From the NCBI GenBank assembly GCA_963710165.1, contig CAVPYZ010000005.1:164594-228593 (forward strand): a stretch of 64,000 nucleotides of DNA, in the 5' to 3' direction. Source of the DNA: JACKIP01 sp963710165 (GTDB lineage Bacteria; Pseudomonadota; Alphaproteobacteria; Micavibrionales; Micavibrionaceae). This document shows, in pieces, positions 8,142 to 17,096 of this stretch; positions within the stretch are counted from its first letter, which is position 1, and every line of letters begins with the position of its first letter. The position numbers and the translations under genes are program-made. The notes beneath the pieces were generated by a model. It did no database searches, was not told the origin of the DNA, and saw nothing but the letters and a program-made list of their open reading frames with translations.

Positions 8142-8933
8142 GTGAAATATTTTCAAATTCTTTCTATTTTATGTGTGTTTTATTTTTTGCATCAATCACC
8201 AGCATATGCGCGTGATAATCTTTGTGCATCGCTAGCTTTGAACTTGCCGGATCTGGAAATTATCAATGCCGAAAATAGCATAACCTATAATTTCAATTAC
8301 ACACGCAAACAGCTGACCCAGCTACAAAAGGGTGATTTGTCTGCTCGGTTAGAACAGAGCGCGCCTTATTATATGTTATCTGATTTATACCTGACCGGAA
8401 GTAATTTGGGGCTGACTGTGGGGGTCTATAAATACCAGCTTCTTATCTTACCGGATTTAAAGCGTGTCGGGGCAGAGGGCAGGCATTTTTGCCCGCACAT
8501 TAAAAAAGTTGTGATCAGATTTATCTATGAATCAACAATTTTTGTCGCCAAGGAATATCCGGTAAATGGATGCGGCTTTAATAAAATCATGGAACATGAA
8601 ATAGGGCATCATAATGTGTATGTCAGGAATAAGAAAAAATATCTAGGATGGTTACAAAATGATTTGCAGGCGATTACAAACCAGATTGTAAAAAAATACC
8701 CGCCGGTTAAAGAAGATCAAGTAGAAAAACGCTTTAAACGCCTGCGTTACGATCTGGAAGATGCCATCGATGCCTACATATTCCGTATGCAGCTTGATGC
8801 AAATAGGTATAACCAGAAACTGGATACGCCGTCAGAATATCTGAAAATGAACCGCGCTGTTAAGCGCTGTTATGAGGAATCAGAGCGTTTAAAGCAACAA
8901 GCCAAAAATAAGCAACGCGTTATTAACGAATAA
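8142..8933 (+). CDS. Secreted Zn-dependent protease-like protein (DUF922-like)
   Basis: The 263-residue protein starts with a signal peptide (residues 1-23, to AYARD). Near the middle it has an HEIGHH motif at residues 152-157, a zincin-type metal site preceded by GFNKIMEHE. The second half is basic and helical. DUF922-type putative secreted metalloproteases share a HExxH-like motif, the short size and a periplasmic location. The substrate is unknown. The start is a GTG at 8142 without an obvious ribosome-binding site. The gene converges on degP and overlaps its end by 11 bases. Confidence 0.65.
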   Translation: MKYFQILSILCVFYFLHQSPAYARDNLCASLALNLPDLEIINAENSITYNFNYTRKQLTQLQKGDLSARLEQSAPYYMLSDLYLTGSNLGLTVGVYKYQLLILPDLKRVGAEGRHFCPHIKKVVIRFIYESTIFVAKEYPVNGCGFNKIMEHEIGHHNVYVRNKKKYLGWLQNDLQAITNQIVKKYPPVKEDQVEKRFKRLRYDLEDAIDAYIFRMQLDANRYNQKLDTPSEYLKMNRAVKRCYEESERLKQQAKNKQRVINE

Positions 8934-10338
8934 CAATCTGGTTTACTTGTCCGCGCCTGTTAATCAGGATACGCCAACCACGCCCTTGTCTCTGGGCATC
9001 TTCGATTTCGTCATCAAGGTCTTTCATATCTTTAATTTTGTCACCATTAATCTCCAGAATAATGTCACCGATGGCAAGTGTGCGCATAAATCCACGTGCC
9101 GCAGATATATTCGTCACAACAACGCCGTTTTCTTCGCTCAGCTGTAATTCATGATTAACGGCCGGATTAATCTGGGACACCTCTAGCCCGTTTAACGGAT
9201 GATTGCCTTGCAGAATTGTTGCCATGCGCGGCGGATCCTCGGGCGGTGCCATGGCGACAATGGCAAAAATTTCCGTCATTCCTTCTCGCAGGACGGAGAG
9301 ATCGGCCTTTTGACCCAAAGGAACTGTCGCCATTCGAAAGCGTAATTCTGCCGGATCGCGCACATCTTTACGATTGATAGCGGTAATAATGTCGCCAATT
9401 CCAATCCCGACCTTTCGAAGTGGGCTGGCGGAATGGAGTTCTGTAATAAGCGCGCCGCTGGGTGTGCTGAGTCCGAAACTATTTGCCAGATCGGATGTGA
9501 TGGTCTGGAAGCTAGCCCCCAGCCATGGGCGCATAATACCGTCCTCGCCCATTTGGCCCATTTCTGCCGCCGCCAGAACGCTATTCACCATCTCTGACGG
9601 AATGGCAAAACCAATACCCAGCGACCCGCCGGAGCGTGAATAAATCGCCGTATTGATGCCAATAACGCCGCCATCCATACTGACTAACGGCCCGCCGGAA
9701 TTCCCGGGATTAATCGCGGCATCTGTTTGAATAAAGAAATTATAATCATTGATATTCATTGCGGAGCGGGCAAGGGCGGAGACAATACCGCTGGTCACAG
9801 TCTGACCAACACCAAACGGGTTTCCAATCGCCAGAACCAGATCACCCACTTCCAAAGCTTCCGACGGACGGAGCGGTGCGTAGGGCAGGGCGCTGACATC
9901 ATCTGTCACGCGAAGAACCGCTAAATCAGTACGCTTATCACTTAAGGTTAGGGTGGCATTCAACTCACGTCCGTCAGATAGCCCGATGATAATCTCATCA
10001 GCCCCCTCAATCACATGCGCGTTTGTCACCACAATCCCTTTCGGATCAACAATAACACCCGACCCAAGAGAGCTTTGTACGCGCTCCCGCGAAAATCCAC
10101 CGCGTGATTGCCCGAAAAACGGTGCGAAGAACGGATCATTCATAAAGGGATGCACACGCTGCTGTATGACACGCTTGGTATAAATATTAACCACCGCCGG
10201 CGCGACTTTTTTCACCACAGGGGCATAGGACAGCTTGATTTGCTGTTGAGAGGAGGGCACATTCATATCCTGCGCCTTCACCTGAAATGACAGGGCGCTG
10301 GTAAAGGTGACCAGTAATATAAATATTGCTCTAACCAT
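8923..10338 (-). CDS. degP: Periplasmic Do/DegQ-type serine endoprotease
   Basis: This is an HtrA-family protease that degrades or refolds damaged envelope proteins. The 471-residue protein has a signal peptide (residues 1-22). The trypsin-like domain carries the catalytic triad His108 (NAHVI), Asp138 (TDLAVLRV) and Ser214 (GNSGGPL). Two PDZ domains follow (about 265-365 and 385-470), the second ending in INRRGQVNQIVIR. The linker loop near residues 62-85 (HPFMNDPFFAPFFGQ) is the usual LA-loop type. DegP and DegQ cannot be told apart from this. The gene diverges from panB with only 43 bases between the starts. Confidence 0.93.
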   Translation of the reverse strand: MVRAIFILLVTFTSALSFQVKAQDMNVPSSQQQIKLSYAPVVKKVAPAVVNIYTKRVIQQRVHPFMNDPFFAPFFGQSRGGFSRERVQSSLGSGVIVDPKGIVVTNAHVIEGADEIIIGLSDGRELNATLTLSDKRTDLAVLRVTDDVSALPYAPLRPSEALEVGDLVLAIGNPFGVGQTVTSGIVSALARSAMNINDYNFFIQTDAAINPGNSGGPLVSMDGGVIGINTAIYSRSGGSLGIGFAIPSEMVNSVLAAAEMGQMGEDGIMRPWLGASFQTITSDLANSFGLSTPSGALITELHSASPLRKVGIGIGDIITAINRKDVRDPAELRFRMATVPLGQKADLSVLREGMTEIFAIVAMAPPEDPPRMATILQGNHPLNGLEVSQINPAVNHELQLSEENGVVVTNISAARGFMRTLAIGDIILEINGDKIKDMKDLDDEIEDAQRQGRGWRILINRRGQVNQIVIR

Positions 10339-10381
10339 GATGTATAATTTAAAAGAGTTCGCAAATATCTCAAGGTATAAA

Positions 10382-11176
10382 ATGACAATAACTATTCACG
10401 ATTTGAAAAAACATAAAAATTCGCAAGAGCCTCTGGTATGTCTCACGGCTTATACATATCCCATGGCGAGGCTGATGGCGCCTATTGTTGATCTGATATT
10501 GGTCGGGGATAGTTTAGGAAATGTTATTTATGGATATGAGGACACAACAAGAGTAACATTCGATCAAATGATCACGCATGGTGATGCGGTTGTACGAGGG
10601 GCAGGTAATCAATGTATAACAGTTGTGGATATGTCTTATGGCACCTATGAAGAAAGCGATGAGCAAGCGCTTGAAAATGCCAAACGTATTATAGCGGAAA
10701 CAGGATGTGATGCTGTGAAATTAGAAGGGGGCGTATCTATGGCATCGCGTATTAAAGTTATTGTTGACCATGGCATTCCTGTTATGGGTCATATCGGATT
10801 ATTGCCCCAATCTGCACCGGCTGAGGGCGGCTATAAAATCAAAGGTAAAACGCAAGAACAAATTGATCTTTTAAAGAAAGATGCAACGGCTATCGAACAG
10901 GCAGGCGCCTTCGCTATTGTGATAGAAGGCACGATTGAAAATGCCGCAACAGAGATAACACATCTGATCTCTATACCCACAATAGGCATCGGCGCATCTG
11001 TTCATTGTGATGGTCAGATTCTGGTTACTGATGATCTGTTGGGGGTAAGCGGGGAGCGCGTGCCAAAATTTGTAAAGAAATACGCTGAATTATATCTGAA
11101 CATAAAAGAAGCAATCTCGACATATAAAAAAGAGGTAAAAAGCCGATCTTTTCCAACAGATGAATATACCTATTAA
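10382..11176 (+). CDS. panB: 3-methyl-2-oxobutanoate hydroxymethyltransferase
   Basis: PanB makes ketopantoate from 2-oxoisovalerate and methylene-tetrahydrofolate, the first step to pantothenate and coenzyme A. The 264-residue TIM barrel shows LTAYTYPMARLMA, VGDSLGNVIYGYEDT (metal and substrate site), MSYGTYEES, VKLEGG, and PVMGHIGLLPQSA. The start at 10382 is chosen because it aligns with family N-termini and is preceded by AAGGT. The frame is open upstream to 10307 but would run into the divergent degP start. It is followed immediately by panC. Confidence 0.96.
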   Translation: MTITIHDLKKHKNSQEPLVCLTAYTYPMARLMAPIVDLILVGDSLGNVIYGYEDTTRVTFDQMITHGDAVVRGAGNQCITVVDMSYGTYEESDEQALENAKRIIAETGCDAVKLEGGVSMASRIKVIVDHGIPVMGHIGLLPQSAPAEGGYKIKGKTQEQIDLLKKDATAIEQAGAFAIVIEGTIENAATEITHLISIPTIGIGASVHCDGQILVTDDLLGVSGERVPKFVKKYAELYLNIKEAISTYKKEVKSRSFPTDEYTY

Positions 11177-11177
11177 T

Positions 11178-12038
11178 ATGATACAGATAATCAAAAATAT
11201 AAGAGATCTTCGTGCGCAGGTTTCCCTATGGCGTAAGTCAGATCAAAAAATTGCTCTCGTGCCGACTATGGGCGCTCTACATAACGGTCATTTATCGCTC
11301 GTACGGCTTGCCAGGCAACATGCCGATAGAGTGATTGTTAGTATCTTCGTCAACCCAACACAGTTTAATGAAGCCTCAGATTTTGATCATTATCCAAGAG
11401 ATGAACAAAAGGACATTTCTTTATTAAAAGAAGAGGGCGCAGATATTATATTTATGCCGACAGTTGATGTTATGTATCCGCAGCCGTTTTTGACAACCGT
11501 AACCGTCAGTCAGGTAACTGAGGACATGGAGGGTAGTTTTCGTGATAAACACTATGACGGTGTCGCAACCGTAGTTACGAAGCTCTTTCTTCAATGTCTT
11601 CCTGATATAGCCATATTAGGCGAAAAAGACTTTCAACAGGTGTGCGTTATTAAAAATATGGTTCGCAATCTGGATATTCCCGTTGAGGTGATCGGCGCAC
11701 CGATTATACGTGATGAGGGAGGGCTGGCGCTGTCTTCCCGTAATGTTTTCTTATCCGCAGAAGGTTTGGAAAAAGCACGTCATTTAAATAAAGTTCTTTT
11801 CCAGCTTGCAACTGATCTCGAAAACAAAACTTTGACATTTCAAGACGTGGAGAATGTTGGAACGCAGCTTCTAAAAGATGTGCAGCTGAGCGATATCGAC
11901 TATCTTGAATTAAGAACAGCAGATCTTTTAGAAAAAGTAACAGAAAAGAATAAACACAAAAATTTGAGGCTTCTTGCGGTGGTTCGCGTTGATAATATTC
12001 GTCTTCTCGATAATGTCGCTGTTGCGGGGCTAAGTTAA
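11178..12038 (+). CDS. panC: Pantothenate synthetase
   Basis: PanC joins pantoate and beta-alanine using ATP. The protein of about 286 residues has the VPTMGALHNGHLSLV (HxGH nucleotidyl-transfer) motif, SIFVNPTQFN, FxxYPR, GEKDFQQ and the KMSKS-like segment ALSSRNVFLS. I take the ATG at 11178, one base after the panB stop, since it matches family N-termini. An in-frame ATG at 11160 would overlap panB by 17 bases. panB and panC form a tight operon. Confidence 0.96.
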   Translation: MIQIIKNIRDLRAQVSLWRKSDQKIALVPTMGALHNGHLSLVRLARQHADRVIVSIFVNPTQFNEASDFDHYPRDEQKDISLLKEEGADIIFMPTVDVMYPQPFLTTVTVSQVTEDMEGSFRDKHYDGVATVVTKLFLQCLPDIAILGEKDFQQVCVIKNMVRNLDIPVEVIGAPIIRDEGGLALSSRNVFLSAEGLEKARHLNKVLFQLATDLENKTLTFQDVENVGTQLLKDVQLSDIDYLELRTADLLEKVTEKNKHKNLRLLAVVRVDNIRLLDNVAVAGLS

Positions 12039-12117
12039 CAACGCTGGTTTCATTAAAAGATGATATCTGTTTTTCCTTTATTTCCGCAAAATGCTATGAT
12101 ACATAATTGACTTCTTT

Positions 12118-12193
12118 AGGGGTATAGCTCAGCTGGTAGAGCGACGGTCTCCAAAACCGTAGGTCCCGGGTTCGAACCCTGGTGCCCCTGCCA
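12118..12193 (+). tRNA. tRNA-Trp (anticodon CCA)
   Basis: A full cloverleaf can be drawn in 76 bases. It has a 7-bp acceptor stem (AGGGGTA with TGCCCCT), a D stem GCTC/GAGC and an anticodon stem ACGGT/ACCGT with loop CTCCAAA. The anticodon CCA lies at 12151-12153, the T arm has loop TTCGAAC, the discriminator is G73 and the CCA tail is encoded. In many alphaproteobacteria this tRNA lies directly before secE; here it is about 4 kb away and on the opposite strand. Confidence 0.98.
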
Positions 12194-12276
12194 ATTAAAT
12201 AATAACCAATGTAATTTTGTCTTTATTAAATTTTTTTTATATGTATTCCTAGTGAAGAAACAAATTTAAGGTTTTT

Positions 12277-13350
12277 ATGTCCCTGCTTATTTTTTACTTA
12301 TTGCTCGCGCTTGTCGTTTCGTTTTTCTGTTCGATATCTGAGGCCGTACTTCTTTCTGTTAGGACGTCTTACATTGCGTCGCTTGATCAGATGAAGTCCT
12401 CTACAAAAACCCTGAGAAAAGTGACAGGTAATCTTGATCAGCCTTTGGCGGCTATTTTAACGGCCAATACCATTGCGCATACTGTCGGCGCGGCGGGAGT
12501 TGGGGCGCAGTCAGCTGTTGTATTCGGAAACGAGTATCTGGGCATCACCTCGGGCGTTTTAACGTTACTGGTTCTTGTTTTTAGTGAGATTATTCCCAAA
12601 ACGATTGGCGCGGTATATTGGCAACAGCTTGCCCCCACATTCGGGATTTTGATCAACTGGCTGACAATCTCGCTTTATCCGTTTGTATGGTGTTCCGAGA
12701 AATTGACAAAGCTGATGTCCAAATCTGGCAAAAACGCGTTCACATATAGCCGTGACGAAGTCGAAGCCATGGTCGAGATTGGTAAGGATGAGGGCGTGTT
12801 GGATCAGAATGAACATTTGATTGTTTCGAACCTGATGAAACTCAAACAGCTTCCTATTCGAAATATTATGACACCGAAACCGGTTATTTTTTCAGTTTCT
12901 GAAGAGATGACAGTGAAAGACTTTTTTACAAAGCATTCTGAAACGCCGTTTTCGCGTATTCCTGTTTTCAAAAAAAATACGGATAATATCGATAGTTATG
13001 TTTTGAAAACTGACTTGCTAATCGCACAAGCCAAAGACGAGTTCGAGAGAAAGCTGAGCGACTTTCGCCGTGATTTCCCTATGCTGAAAGATGATATCAG
13101 TACGGCAAAAGCATATGATGACTTAATGCAAAGCAAGAGCCATATTGCGATGGTTGTTGATGAATACGGCACGATACAGGGCCTTGTTACACAAGAAGAT
13201 GTTGTGGAAACACTCATCGGGCTAGAGATTACGGACGAGCTGGATAAAGTTGAAGATATGCAAGTCATTGCCCATAAAAAGTGGAAGCAACGTATGGAAG
13301 CCATTGGTATTGATACCGCAATTCTTGAAAACGAGAAAAAGACGGCTTAA
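12277..13350 (+). CDS. CNNM and CBS domain membrane protein
   Basis: The 357-residue protein has an N-terminal CNNM (DUF21) transmembrane domain with about four hydrophobic segments and the typical start (FFCSISEAVLLSVRTSY). The segment FSEIIPKTIG follows. It then has an acidic helical bundle (YSRDEVEAMVEIGKDEGVLD) and a pair of CBS domains (IMTPKPVIFSVSEEMTV, and HIAMVVDEYGTIQGLVTQEDVVETLIG). The C-terminal CorC/HlyC domain present in longer relatives is missing. The family is linked to magnesium and cobalt resistance or efflux; the exact ion is unproven. Confidence 0.85.
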   Translation: MSLLIFYLLLALVVSFFCSISEAVLLSVRTSYIASLDQMKSSTKTLRKVTGNLDQPLAAILTANTIAHTVGAAGVGAQSAVVFGNEYLGITSGVLTLLVLVFSEIIPKTIGAVYWQQLAPTFGILINWLTISLYPFVWCSEKLTKLMSKSGKNAFTYSRDEVEAMVEIGKDEGVLDQNEHLIVSNLMKLKQLPIRNIMTPKPVIFSVSEEMTVKDFFTKHSETPFSRIPVFKKNTDNIDSYVLKTDLLIAQAKDEFERKLSDFRRDFPMLKDDISTAKAYDDLMQSKSHIAMVVDEYGTIQGLVTQEDVVETLIGLEITDELDKVEDMQVIAHKKWKQRMEAIGIDTAILENEKKTA

Positions 13351-13371
13351 GCGTAGCGATACTCGCACGCT
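13350..13371 (+). repeat. Hairpin between convergent genes, possible weak terminator
   Basis: A stem of 5 plus 4 bp (13350-13354 and 13356-13359 pairing with 13367-13371 and 13363-13366) has one bulged A and a 3-base loop. It begins at the last base of the CNNM/CBS stop codon. No T run follows on either strand, so an intrinsic terminator role is uncertain. Confidence 0.35.
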
Positions 13372-13398
13372 AAAAATCCTGTCATTATATTCAACTTT

Positions 13399-14721
13399 TT
13401 ATGCCAGCAATCTTAAAACAGAGGGCTCGATAAAGCTTAGGACCCTAATTTGAATTGATTGACGGGTTTGGAGTGCGAGGAGTTCTGCACCCGCTTCGTT
13501 TTGATCGACGAGGATGAGGTCGTCGCTACCTGATGCCAGATTATTGATAGTGGTACGGGTAAAATTATTGCGGGTTTCCAATGTTGAAAAATCACTGGTC
13601 AGGCTTCTTGAATATTCCCTTAAATCCTCTCGTGCTTCGCGGATTTGGGTGATTTTTGTTTCGATAGCTTCGACAGATGTAAAATCTTCACGTACCAGCC
13701 CAAGACCCTCACTTGTGGCGTCAATGCCTCCCGTTATCAAGCTACTGGTTCTGTCCGCATTGAAAAATGTTTCAAGATTTTCGTCTTTTAACAGGTTAAT
13801 CCCTCGATAGCTTGCATCAACGCTGAGGCGGTCTATCTGATCGAGAATTTTACTATATTCGTTTTCGTTATCATCAAAAAACTGTTTTGCCTCTGCCGTA
13901 AAATCCGGAAAACCCAGCTGGATATTACGATAACTGCCGTCACCATCATCGGGGTCTCCGTCGGTCATGTCATCATCATTAATAAAAACCAGATGGCTGA
14001 ATGTGCCCGTAAATAATTCACCAACAGGAATAGAAACTTTCACAAAATCACCGGAGCCATCATATTCATAGGTCGGCGTCGGAACTGCATAGGAGATTCC
14101 GCCCAATTGCTCTCCATACAGAAAGAAAAAGTTACTATTATTGGAGAAGGAATTATCATTATCAAATCCGATGGCATTAATTTCCGGAATTTTGGAACTT
14201 TGAAATTCAAATTCAAGAACGGTTTCTTCGGTGATATCAATATCGACCTGAAACCGTCGCCATGAATTATTGTCCAGCGTAAAGCCGCCCGGAAAGAAAG
14301 TGGCAGGAAAGCCGTCATCTTGCGATCCGGCATACTGGGTCAGGTCGGCATTACTATTAATTTCGAGGGGTTCAACCAGTTGCTTTTCGTATTTTTCACC
14401 GCCTGCGATCAGCTCTTCCTGATAATTAATTAGAAAAGCCTCTGCAGTATCGAGAATGTTAAAAGTTGCGTCCAGGCCATTTTGGGCTTCTTCAATCGTG
14501 CGAAGGCTTTGGTTGATACCGTCCAGTAAACGACGGAGATCATTGGCGCGGTTTTCAAGAAAGCGGGAGGCAAAGAAGTTTTGAGGATTATCAATGGCGG
14601 AATTCACGTCTTTACCCGTCGCCAGCTCTAGCTGTACTTTATCCAAGCTGCGCGCGGTGCTTTTCAAAGCAGTCAACTGCCTTTGTTGCACAGATGTGAG
14701 TATGTTTTCTACATTCGCCAT
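13399..14721 (-). CDS. Flagellin with an inserted beta-rich, CBM-like domain
   Basis: The ends are flagellin. Residues 1-115 (QQRQLTALKSTARSLDKVQ, LATGKDVNSAIDNPQNFF, IEEAQNGLDA) form the D0/D1 N-terminal helices. Residues 275-440 carry the matching C-terminal half (YRGINLLKDENL, LETRNNFTRTTINNLASGSD, LLALQTRQSIQ). The hypervariable middle (about 130-272) is not a usual flagellin D2/D3. It reads like a secreted carbohydrate-binding-type beta sandwich: SWRRFQVDIDIT, TVLEFEFQS, EINAIGFDNDN, FLYGEQLGGI, VKVSIPVGELFTG, LVFINDDD. The extreme C-terminus (VLSFIEPSVLRLLA) is slightly shorter than standard. The gene stands alone, away from other flagellar genes. Filament subunit is most likely; a minor adhesive filament protein is possible. 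Confidence 0.8.
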   Translation of the reverse strand: MANVENILTSVQQRQLTALKSTARSLDKVQLELATGKDVNSAIDNPQNFFASRFLENRANDLRRLLDGINQSLRTIEEAQNGLDATFNILDTAEAFLINYQEELIAGGEKYEKQLVEPLEINSNADLTQYAGSQDDGFPATFFPGGFTLDNNSWRRFQVDIDITEETVLEFEFQSSKIPEINAIGFDNDNSFSNNSNFFFLYGEQLGGISYAVPTPTYEYDGSGDFVKVSIPVGELFTGTFSHLVFINDDDMTDGDPDDGDGSYRNIQLGFPDFTAEAKQFFDDNENEYSKILDQIDRLSVDASYRGINLLKDENLETFFNADRTSSLITGGIDATSEGLGLVREDFTSVEAIETKITQIREAREDLREYSRSLTSDFSTLETRNNFTRTTINNLASGSDDLILVDQNEAGAELLALQTRQSIQIRVLSFIEPSVLRLLA

Positions 14722-14911
14722 TCACAGAATTCTTCTGATTGGTTTTTACAAACACTATTGTAAGTCACAAATATTAACGAATTAGTAAGAAAATAGCTAG
14801 GAACGTTTAAAGGGGCGTGATTAAATTATTTTTGCGTTGCAACAAAAAAGGGGTTGCAAAAATAGTTTGAGTCTGGCTTTATAGAAAACTCGATTATTTA
14901 ATGGAATTGAA

Positions 14912-15088
14912 ATGAACAATTATTTGAACTTACATAGGCTGGTAGCGACGCTGAAAAGCGTGCGTGTTGCCGTGCGTAAAATTGTGAGCGCTGTTGTTCT
15001 TCCGGCGAATAACGGACCCATTTTTACTGCCGACACCCCAAATCCGCTTTATGCGTCCGGGCTGATAAGAATTCAAGGCTGTCACTAG
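14912..15088 (+). CDS. Hypothetical 58-residue protein
   Basis: This short frame lies in a 476-bp gap between the flagellin and the ABC transporter. The predicted protein is basic at its N-terminus (HRLVATLKSVRVAVRKIVSAVVLP), giving an amphipathic helix, and ends PLYASGLIRIQGCH. A GGA triplet lies 7 bases before the ATG. I recognise no family and coding status is uncertain. An inverted repeat follows it. Confidence 0.35.
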   Translation: MNNYLNLHRLVATLKSVRVAVRKIVSAVVLPANNGPIFTADTPNPLYASGLIRIQGCH

Positions 15089-15100
15089 AGACCCTCTCTT

Positions 15101-15128
15101 TTTGTCAGCCTGTATGAGGGCTGACAAA
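15101..15128. repeat. 10-bp inverted repeat upstream of the ABC transporter
   Basis: TTTGTCAGCC (15101-15110) pairs perfectly with GGCTGACAAA (15119-15128) around an 8-base loop. No T run follows on either strand, so it is not a clear terminator. It could be an operator or a leader hairpin for the gene starting at 15198. Confidence 0.5.
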
Positions 15129-15197
15129 CATCGTTATATTATTAAATATCAATATGTTGTTTGCCTTCTTTAAATTAGGTTTAGAAGGAAATAAGTT

Positions 15198-17051
15198 ATG
15201 TTTAAAATGATAAAAAATAAAATTATGCGTCTTGATGATAAATTGCACATCGAGATCGATCAGATGCCACCAGAGGGATTAGATAATCTGCCAACAAAGT
15301 TATGGCCGTTTATCTGGTTCTTTGCAAGACAGGTCAAGGTGCCGCTATATGCCATTGCGATAACCGAAGGTATTTTCGCATTAATGATTTCCGTCATGTT
15401 TTGGTATGTCGGGGAGCTTGTAGCACAAGAAGAATACACCGCAGCCATGTTATGGCTTGGTGCGGCAATACTTGCGGTGCGTTTGGTGATAGGCACACTT
15501 TCAGAAGTGTTTTATCACTTGGTTTTTATTCCATATGTTGGGAACTTGATACGGCGTCAGCTTTATTGGTATACATCGGGACAGTCATTGGCATTTTTTC
15601 AAAATGACTTTGCCGGACGGATTGCCAATAAGTTGATACAATCTGCTCCGGCTTTGCGTGATGCTCTAAAGGCAACAATTGGCGCGGTGTGGTTTGCGGC
15701 GATCTTTACGATCAGTAATTTGTTCTTCCTGTATAGCGTCAGCTTTTGGTTGGCCTTGCCGTTGACAATCTGGCTTATAGGATATGCCTCTGTGCTGTGG
15801 TTTTTTGTCCCTAAGGTTCAAAAACGCGCGGCAGAACATTCCGAAGATATGAGCACGCTGACAGGGCAAATTGTCGATACATTTACGAATGCATTGCCAA
15901 TCAAATACTTCGCACGTGCCAAGCATGAAGATAAACGCGTCGTAGGCTTACTCAAAAACCACAGCTTCAGTTTGCGTAAGCTGACAGGAACAATCTGGCA
16001 GATGACACTGGTGATAGATATCATGAATACCGCGTTGTTAATTGCAACGGCTTATGTCGGGTATATCTTGATCGAAACGCAGGGTCAGGCAGGCTTGGCG
16101 GCGGTCGCAATGGCCTTACCAATGGTGTTACAGGCAACGTTTCAATCTGGATGGATCATGTACGAGGTTTCAGGCATTTTTGAAAACCTCGGCCGTGTTC
16201 AGGAAGGAATGGAGGTTCTAACGCGTAAGCATGATGTCACCGATAAAAAAGATGCGAAGGATTTGACTGTTACTCAGGATAATTCAAGCATTGAGTTTAA
16301 AGATGTCACATTCAACTACGGACGTGACGAGGCAGCAATTTCTGTTTTCAAGAATTTTAATTTGGAAATTCCGGCGGGACAGAAAGTTGGCTTGGTCGGT
16401 CGAAGTGGTGCAGGTAAATCCACGATTACCAACTTGCTTGTGCGTGCTTATGATGTGAGGGATGGCGCCATTCTAATTGGTGGTGAAGACATCTCTGACG
16501 TTCGGCAGGAAACGTTACGGCGAAACATCACGATTGTGACGCAGGACAGTTATCTGTTTCATCGTTCAATCTTTGATAACGTCCGCTACGGTAAACCGGA
16601 CGCGGATGACGAGGAATTGTTTGAAGCGGCGAAACGTGCAAGTGCCCATGACTTTATTCTTGATCTTGAGGATAATAAAGGGCGGCAAGGTTATCTTGCG
16701 CATGTCGGTGAGCGCGGCGTCAAGCTGTCCGGAGGTCAGAAACAACGTGTTGGTATTGCAAGAGCAATCCTGAAAGATGCGCCAATTCTGATCCTTGATG
16801 AAGCGACATCTGCTTTGGATAGCGAAAGTGAACACGCCATTCAAACAGCGTTGGAAGGCATTATGGAGGATAAAACCGTGATTGCGGTTGCCCACCGTCT
16901 TTCAACATTGCGTCAGATGGACCGTATTCTGGTGATGGAAGCAGGGGAGATTATCGAAGACGGAACGCATGATGAACTGATTGCAATGAAAGACGGGCAT
17001 TATGCCAAGCTTTGGAAAATGCAGTCCGGCGGCTTTTTAAGATCCGACTAA
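15198..17051 (+). CDS. ABC exporter, fused permease and ATPase (MsbA-like)
   Basis: This half-size exporter of 617 residues probably works as a homodimer in the inner membrane. The N-terminal half has about six transmembrane segments (residues 35-330). The nucleotide-binding domain has Walker A VGRSGAGKST (about 400-409), a Q-loop (TQDSYLF), the signature LSGGQKQR (about 509-516), Walker B ILILDEATSALD and H-loop VAHRLS. It resembles bacterial ABC-B exporters and MsbA relatives that move lipids, peptides or drugs; the substrate cannot be read from sequence. AGAAGGAAA lies just before the ATG. It ends at a shared terminator. Confidence 0.9.
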   Translation: MFKMIKNKIMRLDDKLHIEIDQMPPEGLDNLPTKLWPFIWFFARQVKVPLYAIAITEGIFALMISVMFWYVGELVAQEEYTAAMLWLGAAILAVRLVIGTLSEVFYHLVFIPYVGNLIRRQLYWYTSGQSLAFFQNDFAGRIANKLIQSAPALRDALKATIGAVWFAAIFTISNLFFLYSVSFWLALPLTIWLIGYASVLWFFVPKVQKRAAEHSEDMSTLTGQIVDTFTNALPIKYFARAKHEDKRVVGLLKNHSFSLRKLTGTIWQMTLVIDIMNTALLIATAYVGYILIETQGQAGLAAVAMALPMVLQATFQSGWIMYEVSGIFENLGRVQEGMEVLTRKHDVTDKKDAKDLTVTQDNSSIEFKDVTFNYGRDEAAISVFKNFNLEIPAGQKVGLVGRSGAGKSTITNLLVRAYDVRDGAILIGGEDISDVRQETLRRNITIVTQDSYLFHRSIFDNVRYGKPDADDEELFEAAKRASAHDFILDLEDNKGRQGYLAHVGERGVKLSGGQKQRVGIARAILKDAPILILDEATSALDSESEHAIQTALEGIMEDKTVIAVAHRLSTLRQMDRILVMEAGEIIEDGTHDELIAMKDGHYAKLWKMQSGGFLRSD

Positions 17052-17061
17052 TAACGAAGAG

Positions 17062-17096
17062 AAAAGAGCAGGGAGCAAGCCTCTTGCTCTTTTTTC
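17062..17096. terminator. Bidirectional terminator, ABC exporter and MBL hydrolase
   Basis: A 9-bp stem (17062-17070 with 17085-17093) is A-rich on the left and T-rich on the right, so either strand gives a hairpin followed by T residues. It sits between convergent genes and slightly overlaps the end of the metallo-hydrolase gene. Confidence 0.8.

Noticed and set aside
13399..13460. Possible frameshift at the flagellin C-terminus, because VLSFIEPSVLRLLA is shorter than the usual end
   Set aside because: Other frames do not give a better flagellin end, and the existing one still finishes with the expected VLRLL pattern.
14930..15127. A 65-codon minus-strand frame in the flagellin-ABC gap
   Set aside because: Composition looks random and it lacks a convincing start signal; the plus-strand 58-codon frame is only slightly better and is listed with low confidence.
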